Positions 46,612 to 55,083 of a stretch of DNA of 64,000 nucleotides are shown here, piece after piece; positions within the stretch are counted from its first letter, which is position 1, and each line of letters opens with the position of its first letter. The notes below the pieces were generated by a model, which made no database searches, had not been told where the DNA came from, and worked only from the letters and a program-made list of their open reading frames with translations. Made by a program: the position numbers and the translations under genes. Origin of the DNA: Streptomyces nojiriensis (GTDB lineage: Bacteria > Actinomycetota > Actinomycetes > Streptomycetales > Streptomycetaceae); the NCBI RefSeq assembly GCF_017639205.1, contig NZ_CP071139.1:7501501-7565500 (forward strand), given 5' to 3'.

Positions 46612-47583
46612 ATGCACGCAGCACCGGCCCAGCAGCTCGACCACGCCGCCGTCCGCGCCGCCGCCGACCGGATCGCGGGCGGGATACGCCCCGTCACGGT
46701 GGCGCCCGCGGCCGAAGCGGGGGTCTGGTACGCACTGGAGTACCTCCAGCACACCGGCTCCTTCAAGGCCCGCGGCGCCCGCAACTTCCTCGCCGCCCAC
46801 CACGAGGCCGGCGCCCTCCCGGCCGCCGGAGTCACCATCGCCTCCGGCGGCAACGCCGGGCTCGCCTGCGCCTGGGCGGCCCGCGCGCTGTCCGTGCCCG
46901 CGACCGTGTTCCTGCCCGCCAACGCCCCGCGGGTGAAGGTGGACCGGCTGCGCGGGTACGGGGCCGAGGTACGGCTCGTCGGCGACCGGTACGCCCAGGC
47001 GCTGGCCGCCTGCGAGGAGTTCGCCGCCGAGAGCGGGGCGCTGAGCAGCCACGCCTACGACCACCCGCTCATCGCGGCGGGCGCCGGCACCCTGCTGGAG
47101 GAGATCCGGGCCGCCCTGCCCGGCCTGGACACGGTGGTCGTCGCGGTCGGCGGCGGCGGACTGTTCGCCGGGGTCGCCACGGCCGCGCGCGAACACGGCG
47201 TACGGGTGGTGGCGGTCGAGCCGGAGAACTGCCGGGCCCTGAACGCGGCCCTGGCGGCGGGCCGGGTCGTGGACGTGGCCGTGGAATCCGTCGCCGCCGA
47301 TTCCCTGGGGGCCACCCGCGTCTCGGCGGACGCGCTGGCCGCCGCGCAGCACGAGAACGTCACGTCGGTCCTCGTGCCCGACACGGAGATCACGGCCGCC
47401 CGGCGCGCGCTCTGGGAGGAGCACCGGATCGTGGTCGAGGCGGGCGCGGCCACCGCCGCGGCGGCGCTGCGCGCGGCGCCGCAGCCCCTGGGCGGCCGCG
47501 TCGCCGTCATCCTCTGCGGCGCCAACACGGACCCCCGGGACCTCGTGGAACAGGCTGAACAGCCGCTGACGTCCGCGGTGTGA
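46612..47583 (+). CDS. PLP-dependent serine/threonine dehydratase
   Basis: A 323-residue fold-type II PLP enzyme deaminating serine or threonine to the 2-oxoacid. Schiff-base Lys in HTGSFKARGARNF, phosphate-substrate loop ASGGNAGLACAW, PLP phosphate loop VVAVGGGGLFAG and the C-terminal ILCGANT. No ACT regulatory domain, so it is the catabolic or racemase-like short form. ATG with GGGGAGA before it, directly after the tetR gene, so probably under its control. Confidence 0.88.
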   Translation: MHAAPAQQLDHAAVRAAADRIAGGIRPVTVAPAAEAGVWYALEYLQHTGSFKARGARNFLAAHHEAGALPAAGVTIASGGNAGLACAWAARALSVPATVFLPANAPRVKVDRLRGYGAEVRLVGDRYAQALAACEEFAAESGALSSHAYDHPLIAAGAGTLLEEIRAALPGLDTVVVAVGGGGLFAGVATAAREHGVRVVAVEPENCRALNAALAAGRVVDVAVESVAADSLGATRVSADALAAAQHENVTSVLVPDTEITAARRALWEEHRIVVEAGAATAAAALRAAPQPLGGRVAVILCGANTDPRDLVEQAEQPLTSAV

Positions 47584-47596
47584 CGGGATCACGGGT

Positions 47597-48397
47597 ATGA
47601 CGACCACCGAGCTGATCCCCGTCGCCGGCGGCGGCCGCATCTGGGCCGAGAGGGCCGGGGACGGTCCCCCGCTCGTCCTGCACCACGGATCGGTCCACGA
47701 CAGCCGTCTGTGGGACCGCGTCTTCGCCGCGCTGGCGCGGCACCGCACCGTGGTTCGCTACGACGCCCGGGGGCATGGACGATCGACGCCCGCGACCGCG
47801 CCGTTCCGCTACGAGGACGACCTGCTGGCGGTCCTGGACCGGTTCGGCTTCCGGTCCGCGGAGCTCGTGGGGTTGAGCATGGGAGGAGAGGTCGCGCTCG
47901 ACTTCACCCTGGAACATCCCGAACGGGTCCGCTCGCTGACGCTGATCGCGGCGTCCGCCGGCGGGCACGAGTGGCCCCGGAGCCCCGAGACGGACGCGTA
48001 CGCCGCGGCGCTTCGCGGATCGGACGCACGCCGCATCGCCGAGCTGGAACTGACGGTCTGGGCGAGCCTGGGCGACCGGGCCCCGGGTTTCGACGTCATC
48101 GAACCGATGGTGCGGGAGAACGCCGAAGCCAGGGCGACCGCCGGGAAGGGACACGCGCTCGACCCCGACGAGGACGCCGTCGGCCGTCTGGACCGGATCG
48201 AGGCGCCGACGACGATCGTCGTCGGCGATCACGACCACCCGGAGATCGGCGTCATCGCCGCGCGGCTCGCCGACGGCATCCCCGACGCGCGGCTGGAGGT
48301 GGTCGCCGACAGCGATCACTACCTTCCGCTACGGGCGCCGGGCCGACTCCTCGAACTCCTCCTCGGGCCTTCCGACGCCTCGTCCTCCGCCCGCTGA
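47597..48397 (+). CDS. alpha/beta hydrolase
   Basis: A 266-residue alpha/beta-hydrolase: HHGSVHDSRLW, YDARGHGRST, nucleophile elbow GLSMGGE, acidic region TIVVGDHDHPE and His in DSDHYLP. It begins 13 bases after the dehydratase, so it belongs to the same unit. Resembles the 3-oxoadipate lactonase/esterase-type group. Substrate unknown. Confidence 0.87.
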   Translation: MTTTELIPVAGGGRIWAERAGDGPPLVLHHGSVHDSRLWDRVFAALARHRTVVRYDARGHGRSTPATAPFRYEDDLLAVLDRFGFRSAELVGLSMGGEVALDFTLEHPERVRSLTLIAASAGGHEWPRSPETDAYAAALRGSDARRIAELELTVWASLGDRAPGFDVIEPMVRENAEARATAGKGHALDPDEDAVGRLDRIEAPTTIVVGDHDHPEIGVIAARLADGIPDARLEVVADSDHYLPLRAPGRLLELLLGPSDASSSAR

Positions 48398-48578
48398 GGG
48401 GAGCGCCCGGCTGCGTTGTCGGAGACATCCGTGACGTCTTTCAGGCCGGCTGCATACTGGAATTCGCTGGTTCGTGCGCGAGCCCGTGCATCAGGCCCGA
48501 AGCGGGCAGCCACGGGTTTCCACGTCACCTCGTGCGTGTGGCGGCCACTGAGCGGTGCCCTGCCCGCCACCGCGTAGA

Positions 48579-48607
48579 GCCTGTCCGGCGGATCCCGCCG
48601 GACAGGC
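48579..48607. terminator. bidirectional terminator, 13-bp stem
   Basis: GCCTGTCCGGCGG, a three-base loop, and its perfect complement, between the convergent hydrolase (ends 48397) and the DUF1062 gene (ends 48628). The remaining gap shows no gene. Confidence 0.75.
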
Positions 48608-48627
48608 CCTTGGCCCCGGGGATGGGG

Positions 48628-49176
48628 TCAGCGCTTGAGCGTGAAGGTGAAGTCCCCGGAGAGCTTGCCGCTCAGCCGGACCGCAGAGACGAGCTTCCCG
48701 TCCGTGATCAGTCTCCCGACCTCGGCCCGTGAAAGACCGCACCCCTCAGAGATCAATCGCACCGGCCGGACCGGGATCCGCGCCGCGAAGCGGACCGAGA
48801 CGTCGATCACCTCACGGTCCAGGTGATCCGATCCGCCGGTGTCGAGGCGCCAGGCGCCGTCCCAGTCGAGGGCGATGTGATTGCGGCGCCGCACGACCGG
48901 ATCCTGGAGCAGTTCGGCTGCCAGGCCCGGGTCGTTGTCGTGCAGTCGGTCCAGCAGCTCGGGTCGTACGGAGCGCACGTGCACCCGCTCCAGGACCGTG
49001 AGTTTCGCCGTGTCCCCGCAAGCGGTGCAGAGCACGAGGAGCCAGGCGTCGAGGAGTTTGTGGTTGGCGTTGACGCGAAATTTGCCGTTCGCCCGGAAGC
49101 GCCCGGACGCGCACGTGTGGCATCGGCGGAGAACAAGTGGCAGGCAGGTGGGAGCGACCACCCAGGTATTGAGCAC
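48628..49176 (-). CDS. DUF1062-type protein
   Basis: A 182-residue protein that I match from memory to DUF1062: RRCHTCASGRFRANGKFRVN, then LLVLCTACGDTAKLTVLERV with paired Cys likely to bind zinc, DPGLAAELLQDP, and a C-terminal S4-like RNA-binding segment (EGCGLSRAEVGRLITDGKLV). The S4-like part suggests contact with RNA. No signal peptide. Function not known. Confidence 0.75.
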   Translation of the reverse strand: MLNTWVVAPTCLPLVLRRCHTCASGRFRANGKFRVNANHKLLDAWLLVLCTACGDTAKLTVLERVHVRSVRPELLDRLHDNDPGLAAELLQDPVVRRRNHIALDWDGAWRLDTGGSDHLDREVIDVSVRFAARIPVRPVRLISEGCGLSRAEVGRLITDGKLVSAVRLSGKLSGDFTFTLKR

Positions 49177-49579
49177 AGAAGTACACCGGTTCCAGTGAGA
49201 AGACCGCAGCAGAAAGGAGCGCGGCGCACATGCGCGACGCGCGACGAATCAGCACTCGGGGGGTCTCACAGGGTGTACAACGGGACGTCCTTGCCTAGAC
49301 GATCTTGTCCGGCAGCACGGTAACGGCGCACGGCGGGGCGGCTCCACTGGTTTTGTGGCGCCCTCTGCGAACGGGCCCGTCTCTTCCAGGTCCTGCCCGA
49401 CGTCGTCCGTGTCCGTCGGATGGAGGTCTCGTCGACGTCGTGCACGGACGTCGGTCACTGCCCATGCGCGGCCTGTGCGCCCGTGCCCTCCTGCCGCCCT
49501 CTTGCACGTCCCACCCGGCGCCCTCACCGTGGCCGGGATGAGCTCGCGTTCCTACCACGCAGGGGGAGGGCTACACAGA
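49177..49579. other. 403-bp stretch without a convincing gene
   Basis: Short frames here have no family character. One plus-strand stretch around 49370-49500 with paired Cys (CPCAAC) faintly suggests a decayed ISL3-type transposase N-terminus, but I could not confirm it. It also holds the DUF1062 promoter and the leader of the next gene. Confidence 0.5.
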
Positions 49580-50182
49580 GTGACTTCAGTGACGCCTTGG
49601 GCCGTTGAGACCTTCGGAACCGCGGCAAGCCGGCTGGCCGAGACGATCCCGGCCTGCCTCGTGGAAGCCCATGCCAGGGCTCGCCACGCTCATGAGCAGG
49701 TCCGCACACAGACCAAAGAAGCGTACGGCCATGGTCTCCACGCGGCACAGTACGAGACGCTCGCCGCCGGCCTGGCACCACTCGACGGCTCGTCCTCCCG
49801 ACGCGTACAGGGCAGGACGGTAATGGTCATCGGCATCCATGCCATCCTGCCGATCCTCTACGCGAAGAGGGATGTCCCGGTCACTGCCGCGCGCCTCGCC
49901 AAGGCCTACGGCCCCCGGGCGGACCTGATCCGACGTCACGGCCCGGAGCCGATGCAACTGAAACTCGACCTCGGCTTGGAGGAGCTCGACGAGCAGCACA
50001 TCCATCCGGACGTGGCGCTCCTCCCACCAGAGCTGCGGCTGGTCATCGTGGCGTACGCCTGCTCGGTCGAACAGGGCGTGATGCGGGTCGAGTGGGGCTC
50101 GGCAGAACTGCGCGACGACCGCTACCTCGTTTGGCACCACCACGAATCACTCCTCCCGCCGGCCAGGCCACGCGCTGCCTGA
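49580..50182 (+). CDS. conserved-looking protein of unknown function
   Basis: A 200-residue soluble protein not matched to a family. The first half is helical with many Ala/His/Arg (ETIPACLVEAHARARHAH). The second has PILYAKRDVPVTAARLAKAYGP and an acidic, strand-rich end (VEWGSAELRDDRYLVWHHHE). GTG 49580 is chosen for the GGGGGAGGG about nine bases upstream; ATG 49538 is in frame but unsupported. Its base use is slightly less GC-rich than neighbours. Confidence 0.62.
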   Translation: MTSVTPWAVETFGTAASRLAETIPACLVEAHARARHAHEQVRTQTKEAYGHGLHAAQYETLAAGLAPLDGSSSRRVQGRTVMVIGIHAILPILYAKRDVPVTAARLAKAYGPRADLIRRHGPEPMQLKLDLGLEELDEQHIHPDVALLPPELRLVIVAYACSVEQGVMRVEWGSAELRDDRYLVWHHHESLLPPARPRAA

Positions 50183-50227
50183 TCGCTCGGGCCTGCTCCT
50201 TCTGACACCCTCGGTGCCCCTGCGAGC

Positions 50228-50416
50228 TCAGCGCTGCTGGGCCCTGTAGCGCTTGAGGAGAGCGGTGATCTTCACAGGGTCCGCGGCACCGTTCAGCTCG
50301 ACCAGAAGATCATCGGGGCAGAGCTCGTAGTGGTCGCCCCACCATCGCCGCCCCTTGTTGTCCCAGATGCGGTAACCCCCGGGTACGCCCCTGGCTACGT
50401 ATCGCCTCCTGCTCAC
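50228..50416 (-). CDS. 62-residue basic protein
   Basis: A small protein with an aromatic-rich middle (GGYRIWDNKGRRWWGDHYEL) and a helical end (ITALLKRYRAQQ). GTG start follows GGGGGGAG closely. No family recognised. It lies between two genes with a clear own ribosome binding site, so I take it as real. Confidence 0.62.
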   Translation of the reverse strand: MSRRRYVARGVPGGYRIWDNKGRRWWGDHYELCPDDLLVELNGAADPVKITALLKRYRAQQR

Positions 50417-50472
50417 CCTGCTCCCCCCTGCCGCCGCGATGGCCTGCGGCACGGTACCTCGCCGACGGGGCG

Positions 50473-50943
50473 TCAGTCGTTCTCGTCCGCGCCCTCGCGG
50501 ACGAGAACGACCGTGCCGGCGGAGTACTGCACGACCTGCTGGCTCACCGACCCCAGCAGCGCGCCCTTGAACCCCCCGTACCCGCGGGTGCCGACCACCA
50601 TCAGGTCCGCCTCCTTCGAGGCGTCGACCAGGACCTGCGCCGGGGACCCCTGCTCGACGCGCCGGAACACCGGTACGCCCGGCGAGGTGCCGACCGCCGC
50701 GGCGACCGTGTCCGCCAGCTTCCGGCGGGCGGCCTCCTCGGCCGTCACGGCCTCCGCGTCGGCGGTCTCGGAGGCCACCGGGTTGATCGCGAACGGATTG
50801 CGGTTCCACTCCCAGGCCATGACGGCGTGCACCCGGGCGCCCGTCATCGCGGCCTGCGCGACCGCCCAGCGCAGCGCCTCCTTGGAATGGTTCGATCCGT
50901 CCACGCCGACGACGATCAGCGGCTCGATGGTGGCCTCGCTCAC
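50473..50943 (-). CDS. universal stress protein
   Basis: A 156-residue single-domain UspA protein: start IVVGVDGSNHSKEALRWA, and the ATP-binding end VVGTRGYGGFKGALLGSVSQ (pattern G-2x-G-9x-G-S), so it is of the ATP-binding type. GTG 50943 follows GAGAGGAA. Such proteins bind nucleotides and help cells survive stress. It is divergent from the small membrane protein gene with a 190-bp gap, which contains a small dyad AACGA-CGA-TCGTT at 51016-51028. Confidence 0.92.
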   Translation of the reverse strand: MSEATIEPLIVVGVDGSNHSKEALRWAVAQAAMTGARVHAVMAWEWNRNPFAINPVASETADAEAVTAEEAARRKLADTVAAAVGTSPGVPVFRRVEQGSPAQVLVDASKEADLMVVGTRGYGGFKGALLGSVSQQVVQYSAGTVVLVREGADEND

Positions 50944-51133
50944 GGTGGGTTCCTCTCGTTTCGCCCGGATGGTCGACCTCCTCCCTGTATACACGCAGGG
51001 GTGGGTCCGACCTCGAACGACGATCGTTGCGACGGCCGGCGACTTTCGAGGACAGCCCGCGGCCCCCGCCCCTTGCGAGGGTGTGAGTGTCCAGGCGACC
51101 GCCGCCGGACACGAACGACACGGAGGAACGGGC

Positions 51134-51499
51134 GTGGCTCAGCGCAAGGGTTGTCTGATCGGGTGCGCAGTGGCGCTGGTGGTCGGCGTGGGCCTCCTCG
51201 TGGCGGTGGTCTTCGGCATGGGGAAGGTCCTCGACATGGCCGACAAGACCCTGGTCGACCCCGCGGTCTACGAGGCCGTGAAGACCGGGGACGCGGAGAG
51301 CGAGGTCCGCGGCAGGCTCCCGTCCGGCGAGAGCTTCGTCAAGAGCGCCCTCAAGGAGGGCGGACCGGCCGAGCCCGAGGGCAGCAGCTGCTCCTGGTAC
51401 ATGTCCAGCGGCGAGGCCAAGAACGGCGAGGAGACCGTGCTCCGCTTCTGCTTCAAGGACGGCAGGCTCGCGGAGAAGGCCCAGTACCCCCTGAAGTGA
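51134..51499 (+). CDS. small membrane-anchored protein
   Basis: A 121-residue protein with one N-terminal hydrophobic segment (CLIGCAVALVVGVGLLVAVVF) and a polar exposed domain with two Cys near SSCSWYMS and FCFKDGR that could pair. GTG 51134 has GGAGG eight bases upstream. No family recognised; likely faces the outside. Its end overlaps the convergent AraC gene by 47 bases. Confidence 0.7.
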   Translation: MAQRKGCLIGCAVALVVGVGLLVAVVFGMGKVLDMADKTLVDPAVYEAVKTGDAESEVRGRLPSGESFVKSALKEGGPAEPEGSSCSWYMSSGEAKNGEETVLRFCFKDGRLAEKAQYPLK

Positions 51500-52595
51500 C
51501 CGGAAAGGCCGCCGGGGCGCCGGGCGCGGGTCGGTTGCCCGCGTCGGCGCCCATCGGCGTTGCCGCGAGGACCGCTTCGTTGCGGATGTCGCGCGGAGCC
51601 CGCCCCTCCCAGCGGTGCACCGCCCGGCGCAGCGCGCGCATGTCGCTGTAACCGACCCGGGCGGCGATCGAGCGGAGCGGCAGATCGGTGGCGCGCAGGA
51701 GCTCCATGGTGTGCGCCTGGCGCACGGCCTCGACCTCCTCGCGCCAGGTCGTGCCGTGCTCGCCCAGGCGCCGCTGGAGGGTGCGCGGGCTCATCGCCAG
51801 CCGTTGCGCCACCTGCTCCAGGCTCACGGCGTCCTCCCGGAAGGCGGAGTCCAGGACCATCCGGAAGCGGTCCTGCCAGAGCAGGGCCGGCTGCGCGGAT
51901 GCGATCGTCAGCGCCGCTTGCCTGGCCAGGATGCGGTCCAGCCCCGGCTGCGCCTTGGGCAGCGGTGCGCGTACGTCGTTGTCGTGGAAGGTGATCGAGT
52001 TGTACGCGGCGCCGAAGTCGATGCGGGTGGTCCCGAAGAACTCCGCCAGCCGCCGGAAGCGGCCGGACGCCGCGTGCGTCACGGAGACGCGCAGCGGGAC
52101 GACGGGCCGACCGGTGGCGGCCCGGGCCCGGGTCAGGAACACGCCCAGGGCGAAGAAGTCGATCGCCTCCACCACATCGGGACCCCAACTGCCCGTCGCA
52201 TGACGAATGGTGAAGGACCGTCCGTCCTCCTCGACGAGGAGTTTCTCCTGGGCCGCGTCACCGATGACGGCGCTGTACTCCACCGCCTGCTTCAGGGTTT
52301 CCCGGAGGGTGGGCCCGGTGGTCACCAGGTAGTCCCACAGGCCGAACGTACCGATCGGCGCCTCGGCGGTGATCAGCGCGCCGATGGCCGTCCCCGGCTC
52401 CGCGAGGGTCAGCTGCTCCCACACGGCCAGCGCCGACGCGGTCGAGACCCGCGCCAGATCGTTGCCCAGGACCTCGGGTCCGAGGTCGGGTAATCGGGCG
52501 ACCCTGCCCAGGCCCACCCCCGACCGGTGCAAGGCGTCGACGACGAACCGCGCGAGGTGGACGGAGACGGTGCCGTCGGTGCCAGGAGAGCGCAT
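51453..52595 (-). CDS. AraC-family regulator with PF12625-type sensor
   Basis: A 380-residue regulator: N-terminal arabinose-binding-type domain of the OruR/ArgR-like group (LARVSTASALAVWEQL, FGLWDYLVTTGPTL) and C-terminal double helix-turn-helix (SLEQVAQRLAMSPRTLQRRL and IAARVGYSDMRALRRAV). Divergent from the serine hydrolase gene, which it probably controls. The N-terminal start is uncertain; no clear ribosome binding site precedes ATG 52595. Confidence 0.88.
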   Translation of the reverse strand: MRSPGTDGTVSVHLARFVVDALHRSGVGLGRVARLPDLGPEVLGNDLARVSTASALAVWEQLTLAEPGTAIGALITAEAPIGTFGLWDYLVTTGPTLRETLKQAVEYSAVIGDAAQEKLLVEEDGRSFTIRHATGSWGPDVVEAIDFFALGVFLTRARAATGRPVVPLRVSVTHAASGRFRRLAEFFGTTRIDFGAAYNSITFHDNDVRAPLPKAQPGLDRILARQAALTIASAQPALLWQDRFRMVLDSAFREDAVSLEQVAQRLAMSPRTLQRRLGEHGTTWREEVEAVRQAHTMELLRATDLPLRSIAARVGYSDMRALRRAVHRWEGRAPRDIRNEAVLAATPMGADAGNRPAPGAPAAFPVTSGGTGPSPRACRP

Positions 52596-52726
52596 AGGAC
52601 GGACGACGCTACCAGCCGGTCACTCGAACTGGCGTGTCAAGTCCTCTCTTCGGCGCCCGCAGGTCCTTATCAACGCCTCCGGGAGCGGCCTACGTTGGCG
52701 TGGATCCCGACATGTGGATCAAGAAG

Positions 52727-52747
52727 CGTACGGCGATGTTCCGTACG
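52727..52747. promoter_or_regulatory. inverted repeat upstream of serine hydrolase
   Basis: CGTACGG (52727-52733), seven bases, then CCGTACG (52741-52747), a perfect 7-7-7 dyad 26 bases before the serine hydrolase start. A candidate operator or leader hairpin. Confidence 0.4.
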
Positions 52748-52772
52748 GGACCACCGAATCGAAGGAACCGAT

Positions 52773-54158
52773 GTGACGTTCTCCCCGGCCCACTGGCAGA
52801 GCCGCCTCGACGCACTGCGCGCCGCCCATCACGTCCCCGGCGCCACCCTCGCGGTGTTCGCCGAGGGGCGGATCCACGAGCTGGCGAGCGGCATCCTGCA
52901 CCGTGGCACGGGGGTGGAGGCGACCACCGACTCGGTGTTCCAGCTCGGATCGATAGCGAAGCTCTACACCGCGACCCTGGTCATGCAGCTCGCCGCCGCG
53001 GGCGAACTGGACCTCGACGCGCCCGTGATCGAGGTGCTCCCGGAGTTCTCCGTCGCCGACCCCGACGCCACCAAGACGATCACCGCCCGCCAACTCCTCA
53101 GCCACACCAGCGGTCTGACCTGCGACTTCACCTACGACAGCGGCCGCGGGGACGACTGTCTGGCCAAGTACGTCGCGGCGGCCCGGAACGTGGCGCTGGA
53201 CTGCCCGCCCGGCACCGCGGTCTCCTACAGCAGCGTCGGCTACAACGTCCTCGGCCGCATCGTCGAGGTCCTCACCGGACGCACCTGGGACCAGGCCCTC
53301 AAGGAGCGGCTCGTCGCCCCCCTGAGCCTGACCCACACCATGACCCTGCCCGAGGAGGCACTGGCCTTCCGCACCGCGATGGGGCACCTTCCGGGCGACG
53401 GGCCGGACCCGGAGCCCGCACCGGCCTGGGACATGATGCCCCGTTCGGCGGGTCCGTACGGACGCGTCCTGGCCACCGCCGCCGACGTGCTCCGGCTGGC
53501 CAAGCTGCACCTCGACGGCGGCTCCGCCCCGGACGGCACACAGGTCCTCGGCGCCCGGGCCGTCGCGGAGATGCAGCGCTGGGCGGCCGACGTACCCGAC
53601 AAGTGGACGGTGAGCGCGGACGGCTGGGGGCTGGGCTGGTCGCTCTACGACTGGCACGGGGTCCCGGGATACGGCCACGACGGCGCCTCGATCGGCCAGT
53701 ACGGCTATGTGCGCGTGGTTCCCGGCGCCGATCTCGTCGTCGTCCTGCTCACCAACGGGGGCGCCTCCCGCTTCCTCTACGCCGACCTGATGCGCGAACT
53801 GCTCCGCGACCTCGCCGGGGTCCACATGCCGCCCGCCTTCGCGCCGCCCGCACGGCCCCCGGTCGTCGACGTGGCCCCGCTGGTCGGCACCTACCGCCGG
53901 GAGGGCGTGGTCATCACCGTCGGCGTCGGGCCCGACGGAGCCCCCCGCCTGCGGTACGAGTTCGTCGACGGGATGCGGGACTTCTCGCCGCCGCTGGACA
54001 TGGACCTCACGCCGCTCAGCGCCACGGTCTTCGCCGCCTCCGGCGCCGGTCCCTCCTTCGGCGGGGACTGGATGCCCGTCGTCTTCTCCACCCTCGTGGA
54101 CGGCACCCCCTGCTGCTACATCGGCATGCGCTGCGCCCCCAGGGCGGACGCCGGCTGA
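52773..54158 (+). CDS. beta-lactamase-family serine hydrolase
   Basis: A 461-residue penicillin-binding-protein-like esterase/peptidase (class C beta-lactamase fold). The S-x-x-K motif is LGSIAKLYTA, the Y-x-N motif YSSVGYN, and the third box is around GYGHDGASIGQYG (H-x-G type). A C-terminal lipocalin-like extension follows (~residue 360 on). No obvious signal peptide, so it may be cytoplasmic. GTG 52773 has GAAGGAACC upstream; the overlapping ATG at 52771 is followed at once by a stop. Confidence 0.88.
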   Translation: MTFSPAHWQSRLDALRAAHHVPGATLAVFAEGRIHELASGILHRGTGVEATTDSVFQLGSIAKLYTATLVMQLAAAGELDLDAPVIEVLPEFSVADPDATKTITARQLLSHTSGLTCDFTYDSGRGDDCLAKYVAAARNVALDCPPGTAVSYSSVGYNVLGRIVEVLTGRTWDQALKERLVAPLSLTHTMTLPEEALAFRTAMGHLPGDGPDPEPAPAWDMMPRSAGPYGRVLATAADVLRLAKLHLDGGSAPDGTQVLGARAVAEMQRWAADVPDKWTVSADGWGLGWSLYDWHGVPGYGHDGASIGQYGYVRVVPGADLVVVLLTNGGASRFLYADLMRELLRDLAGVHMPPAFAPPARPPVVDVAPLVGTYRREGVVITVGVGPDGAPRLRYEFVDGMRDFSPPLDMDLTPLSATVFAASGAGPSFGGDWMPVVFSTLVDGTPCCYIGMRCAPRADAG

Positions 54159-54163
54159 AGGTC

Positions 54164-54190
54164 CGGGCCGCCCCCGAGGAGGGCGGCCCG
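54164..54190. terminator. bidirectional terminator, 10-bp stem
   Basis: CGGGCCGCCC, a seven-base loop, and GGGCGGCCCG between the convergent serine hydrolase (ends 54158) and VOC gene (ends 54194). Confidence 0.7.
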
Positions 54191-54193
54191 ACG

Positions 54194-54562
54194 TCAGTGC
54201 AGGGTCAGGCAGAAGGGGTGCCCGGCCGGGTCCGTGAGGACCCGCCACCTGGCACCGCCCGGCTGGTGATCGGGCTTGCCCGCGCCCAGCTCCAGCAGCT
54301 CGGCCTCGGCCTCGTCGAGGTCGTCGACCGCGAAGTCGAGGTGCGACTGCTGGGGTGCGGACCCGTCGGGCCACCGCGGGGGCCGGTAGCCGTCCACCCG
54401 CTGGAATCCGAGGAACAGCCCGTCCTCGCGGGTGAGTCCGGCGAACTCGGTGTCCGACCGGGGGTGCGGCTCGAAACCGGTGGCCCGCGCGTAGAAATCG
54501 GCCAGCGCCTGGGGATCGGCGCAGTCGAGGGTGATCGCGGTCAGCCTCATTCGAAGGGGCAC
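54194..54562 (-). CDS. VOC/glyoxalase-like protein
   Basis: A 122-residue vicinal-oxygen-chelate protein with two beta-alpha-beta-beta-beta units: LTAITLDCADPQALADFYARA and SHLDFAVDDLDEAEAELLELG, ending VLTDPAGHPFCLTLH. The metal-type His and terminal Glu-like positions are partly changed, so it may bind rather than convert its ligand. GTG 54562 with GAGGAG before it; nine bases after the small regulator gene, so one transcript. Confidence 0.85.
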   Translation of the reverse strand: MPLRMRLTAITLDCADPQALADFYARATGFEPHPRSDTEFAGLTREDGLFLGFQRVDGYRPPRWPDGSAPQQSHLDFAVDDLDEAEAELLELGAGKPDHQPGGARWRVLTDPAGHPFCLTLH

Positions 54563-54571
54563 GGCAACTCC

Positions 54572-54862
54572 TCACTTCCCCTTGAGCAGTTGGTCGACCC
54601 GGGGGACGGACAGCCCGATCAGTTCCGACACTTCCCGGAGGGTGCGCCCCTGACGCAGCTCGCCCACGGCGGCGGTGCGTATGTCCTTGACCGTCTTCGC
54701 CACAGCGGGCAGCAGCTGGTCGGTGAACAGCCGCGCGGCCTGTTCCCGCGCGACGGGGGTCTCGATGTCGGCGAGGCGCGCCCGGACCGCGCTCAGGTAC
54801 TCGACGGTCAAGATGCGCAGGTCATCGGGCACGTGCTGGTCGGATGGGGTGAGATCGGTCAT
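54572..54862 (-). CDS. small HTH protein
   Basis: A 96-residue protein whose last 35 residues read as a helix-turn-helix (GRTLREVSELIGLSVPRVDQLLKG), preceded by two amphipathic helices. Probably a small DNA-binding regulator of the VOC gene that follows. ATG 54862. Family not certain. Confidence 0.78.
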   Translation of the reverse strand: MTDLTPSDQHVPDDLRILTVEYLSAVRARLADIETPVAREQAARLFTDQLLPAVAKTVKDIRTAAVGELRQGRTLREVSELIGLSVPRVDQLLKGK

Positions 54863-55083
54863 GGGGACAGCGTACGCAGACGTGGTAGGAATTTAAGATG
54901 ACCTTCCCCGTCGGCGCGTGTCGTGCCGGACGGGAGATGCGTCAAGTGAGCGCCCGGGGCCAGGTGTTCGGGGCGCCGCGTACCAGCTGGGCGGTCAAGT
55001 ACCCCAGAAGGGAACCCCGTTGCGGCGAGCGGGTCGAGGGGACGGCCGTCCGCCCGCAGCCATCACACACCAGGAGCGCCAGC

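Noticed and set aside
49370..49610. Possible decayed ISL3-type transposase start
   Set aside because: Only a short Cys-paired stretch looks similar; no terminal repeats or longer match could be found by eye.
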